Shown: in pieces, positions 5,215-5,348 of the stretch
Position numbering within the stretch: the first letter of the stretch is position 1
Layout of the letters: every line of letters starts with the position of its first letter
Assembly (NCBI GenBank): GCA_024276815.1
Contig: JAJRWM010000244.1
Location: 1-5,348, forward strand
Reading direction: 5' to 3'
Source: a bacterium
GTDB taxonomy: Bacteria > JACRDZ01 > JAJRWM01
Length of the DNA: 5,348 bases
Position numbers and translations under genes: made by a program
The notes under the pieces: generated by a model
Database searches by the model: none
Told to the model about the DNA's origin: nothing
The model's input: the letters and a program-made list of their open reading frames with translations, nothing else

Positions 5215-5348
5215 GGGGCTGTTGCAAAACGGGAGGTTTTGGTGAAATCTACGGTCAAAGGTGGGTTATGGTTGGCAAAAAGTCCGAGAAGTGGTCGTTT
5301 CTACCTCAATTTATCTCCCAGGTTACTCATTTCAACCGTTTTAAACCT
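5215..5348 (+). mobile_element. Left end of a second insertion sequence (runs off the right edge)
   Basis: GGGGCTGTTGCAAAAC (5215-5230) has the form of terminal inverted repeats seen on many DDE-type IS elements. It falls where the IS481-like remnant loses its resemblance. A short leader follows, then a well-placed start codon at 5268. This suggests an IS inserted into older transposase DNA. The right end, the target duplication and the family cannot be seen. Confidence 0.45.
5268..5348 (+). CDS. Probable transposase, N-terminal fragment (runs off the right edge)
   Basis: An ATG at 5268 follows AAAGGTGGG (5257-5265) at short spacing and opens a frame that stays open to the last base, giving 27 residues: MVGKKSEKWSFLPQF followed by ISQVTHFNRFKP. 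The position 53 nt inside a probable IS end is where a transposase gene would start. The residues look like the N-terminus of an IS transposase, but I cannot name the family with confidence. A second frame open through the same region continues from the IS481-like remnant. Its sequence after 5214 shows no resemblance to that family, so I take it as a chance overlap. Confidence 0.45.
   Translation, partial: MVGKKSEKWSFLPQFISQVTHFNRFKP

Noticed and set aside
1-5348. CRISPR array, tRNA or rRNA genes
   Set aside because: No regularly spaced repeat set beyond the two IS-end copies, and no cloverleaf or rRNA-like conserved segments were seen on either strand.

Overview
The window reads as a stretch of bacterial chromosome, most likely from a Gram-positive clostridial lineage (Peptococcaceae-like). 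That placement is an inference. It rests on one gene pair, a TIGR03960-type radical SAM protein fused to the TIGR03936 (DUF2344) domain followed at once by RNase E/G, which is the order I know from Desulfotomaculum/Pelotomaculum-type genomes. There the pair usually sits just upstream of rplU-rpmA-obg. Strong AGGAGG-type ribosome binding sites and TTG/GTG starts fit the same group. All real genes read on the + strand.

Left edge (1-135): the last 26 codons of an insertion-sequence transposase, then two 18-bp direct repeats and a terminal ...GGACA. This is the right end of an IS that enters from outside the window. Next (136-590) comes a self-contained unit: a good sigma-A-type promoter (152-180) overlapped by a perfect 6-bp inverted repeat, a 78-residue ribbon-helix-helix-like DNA-binding protein (256-492), and a hairpin/T-tract terminator (563-590).

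Core (about 650-4836): a two-gene operon. A probable extended -10 promoter near 652-664 shares the 11-mer ATTATGCTATA with the promoter of the small regulator. A roughly 90-nt leader follows, with a GC-rich hairpin directly against the ribosome binding site. The first gene (762-3299) encodes an 845-residue B12-binding-like/radical SAM/DUF2344 fusion. The second (3292-4836) encodes a 514-residue RNase E/G. The two overlap by 8 nt and are probably translationally coupled. The RNase has all the expected catalytic and zinc-link residues. The radical SAM protein does not: the third cysteine of its CX3CX2C iron-sulfur motif is arginine (C271, C275, R278), and two other family motifs are also altered. 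This is the most interesting observation in the window.

Right edge (4837-5348): rplU does not follow. Instead there is gene-free sequence with a degenerate inverted-repeat element (4889-4951), a short IS481-like transposase remnant (about 5155-5214), and what appears to be the left end and first 27 codons of another IS inserted into that remnant (5215-5348). The operon is therefore bracketed on both sides by mobile-element material. I see no tRNA, rRNA, CRISPR array or recognisable riboswitch.
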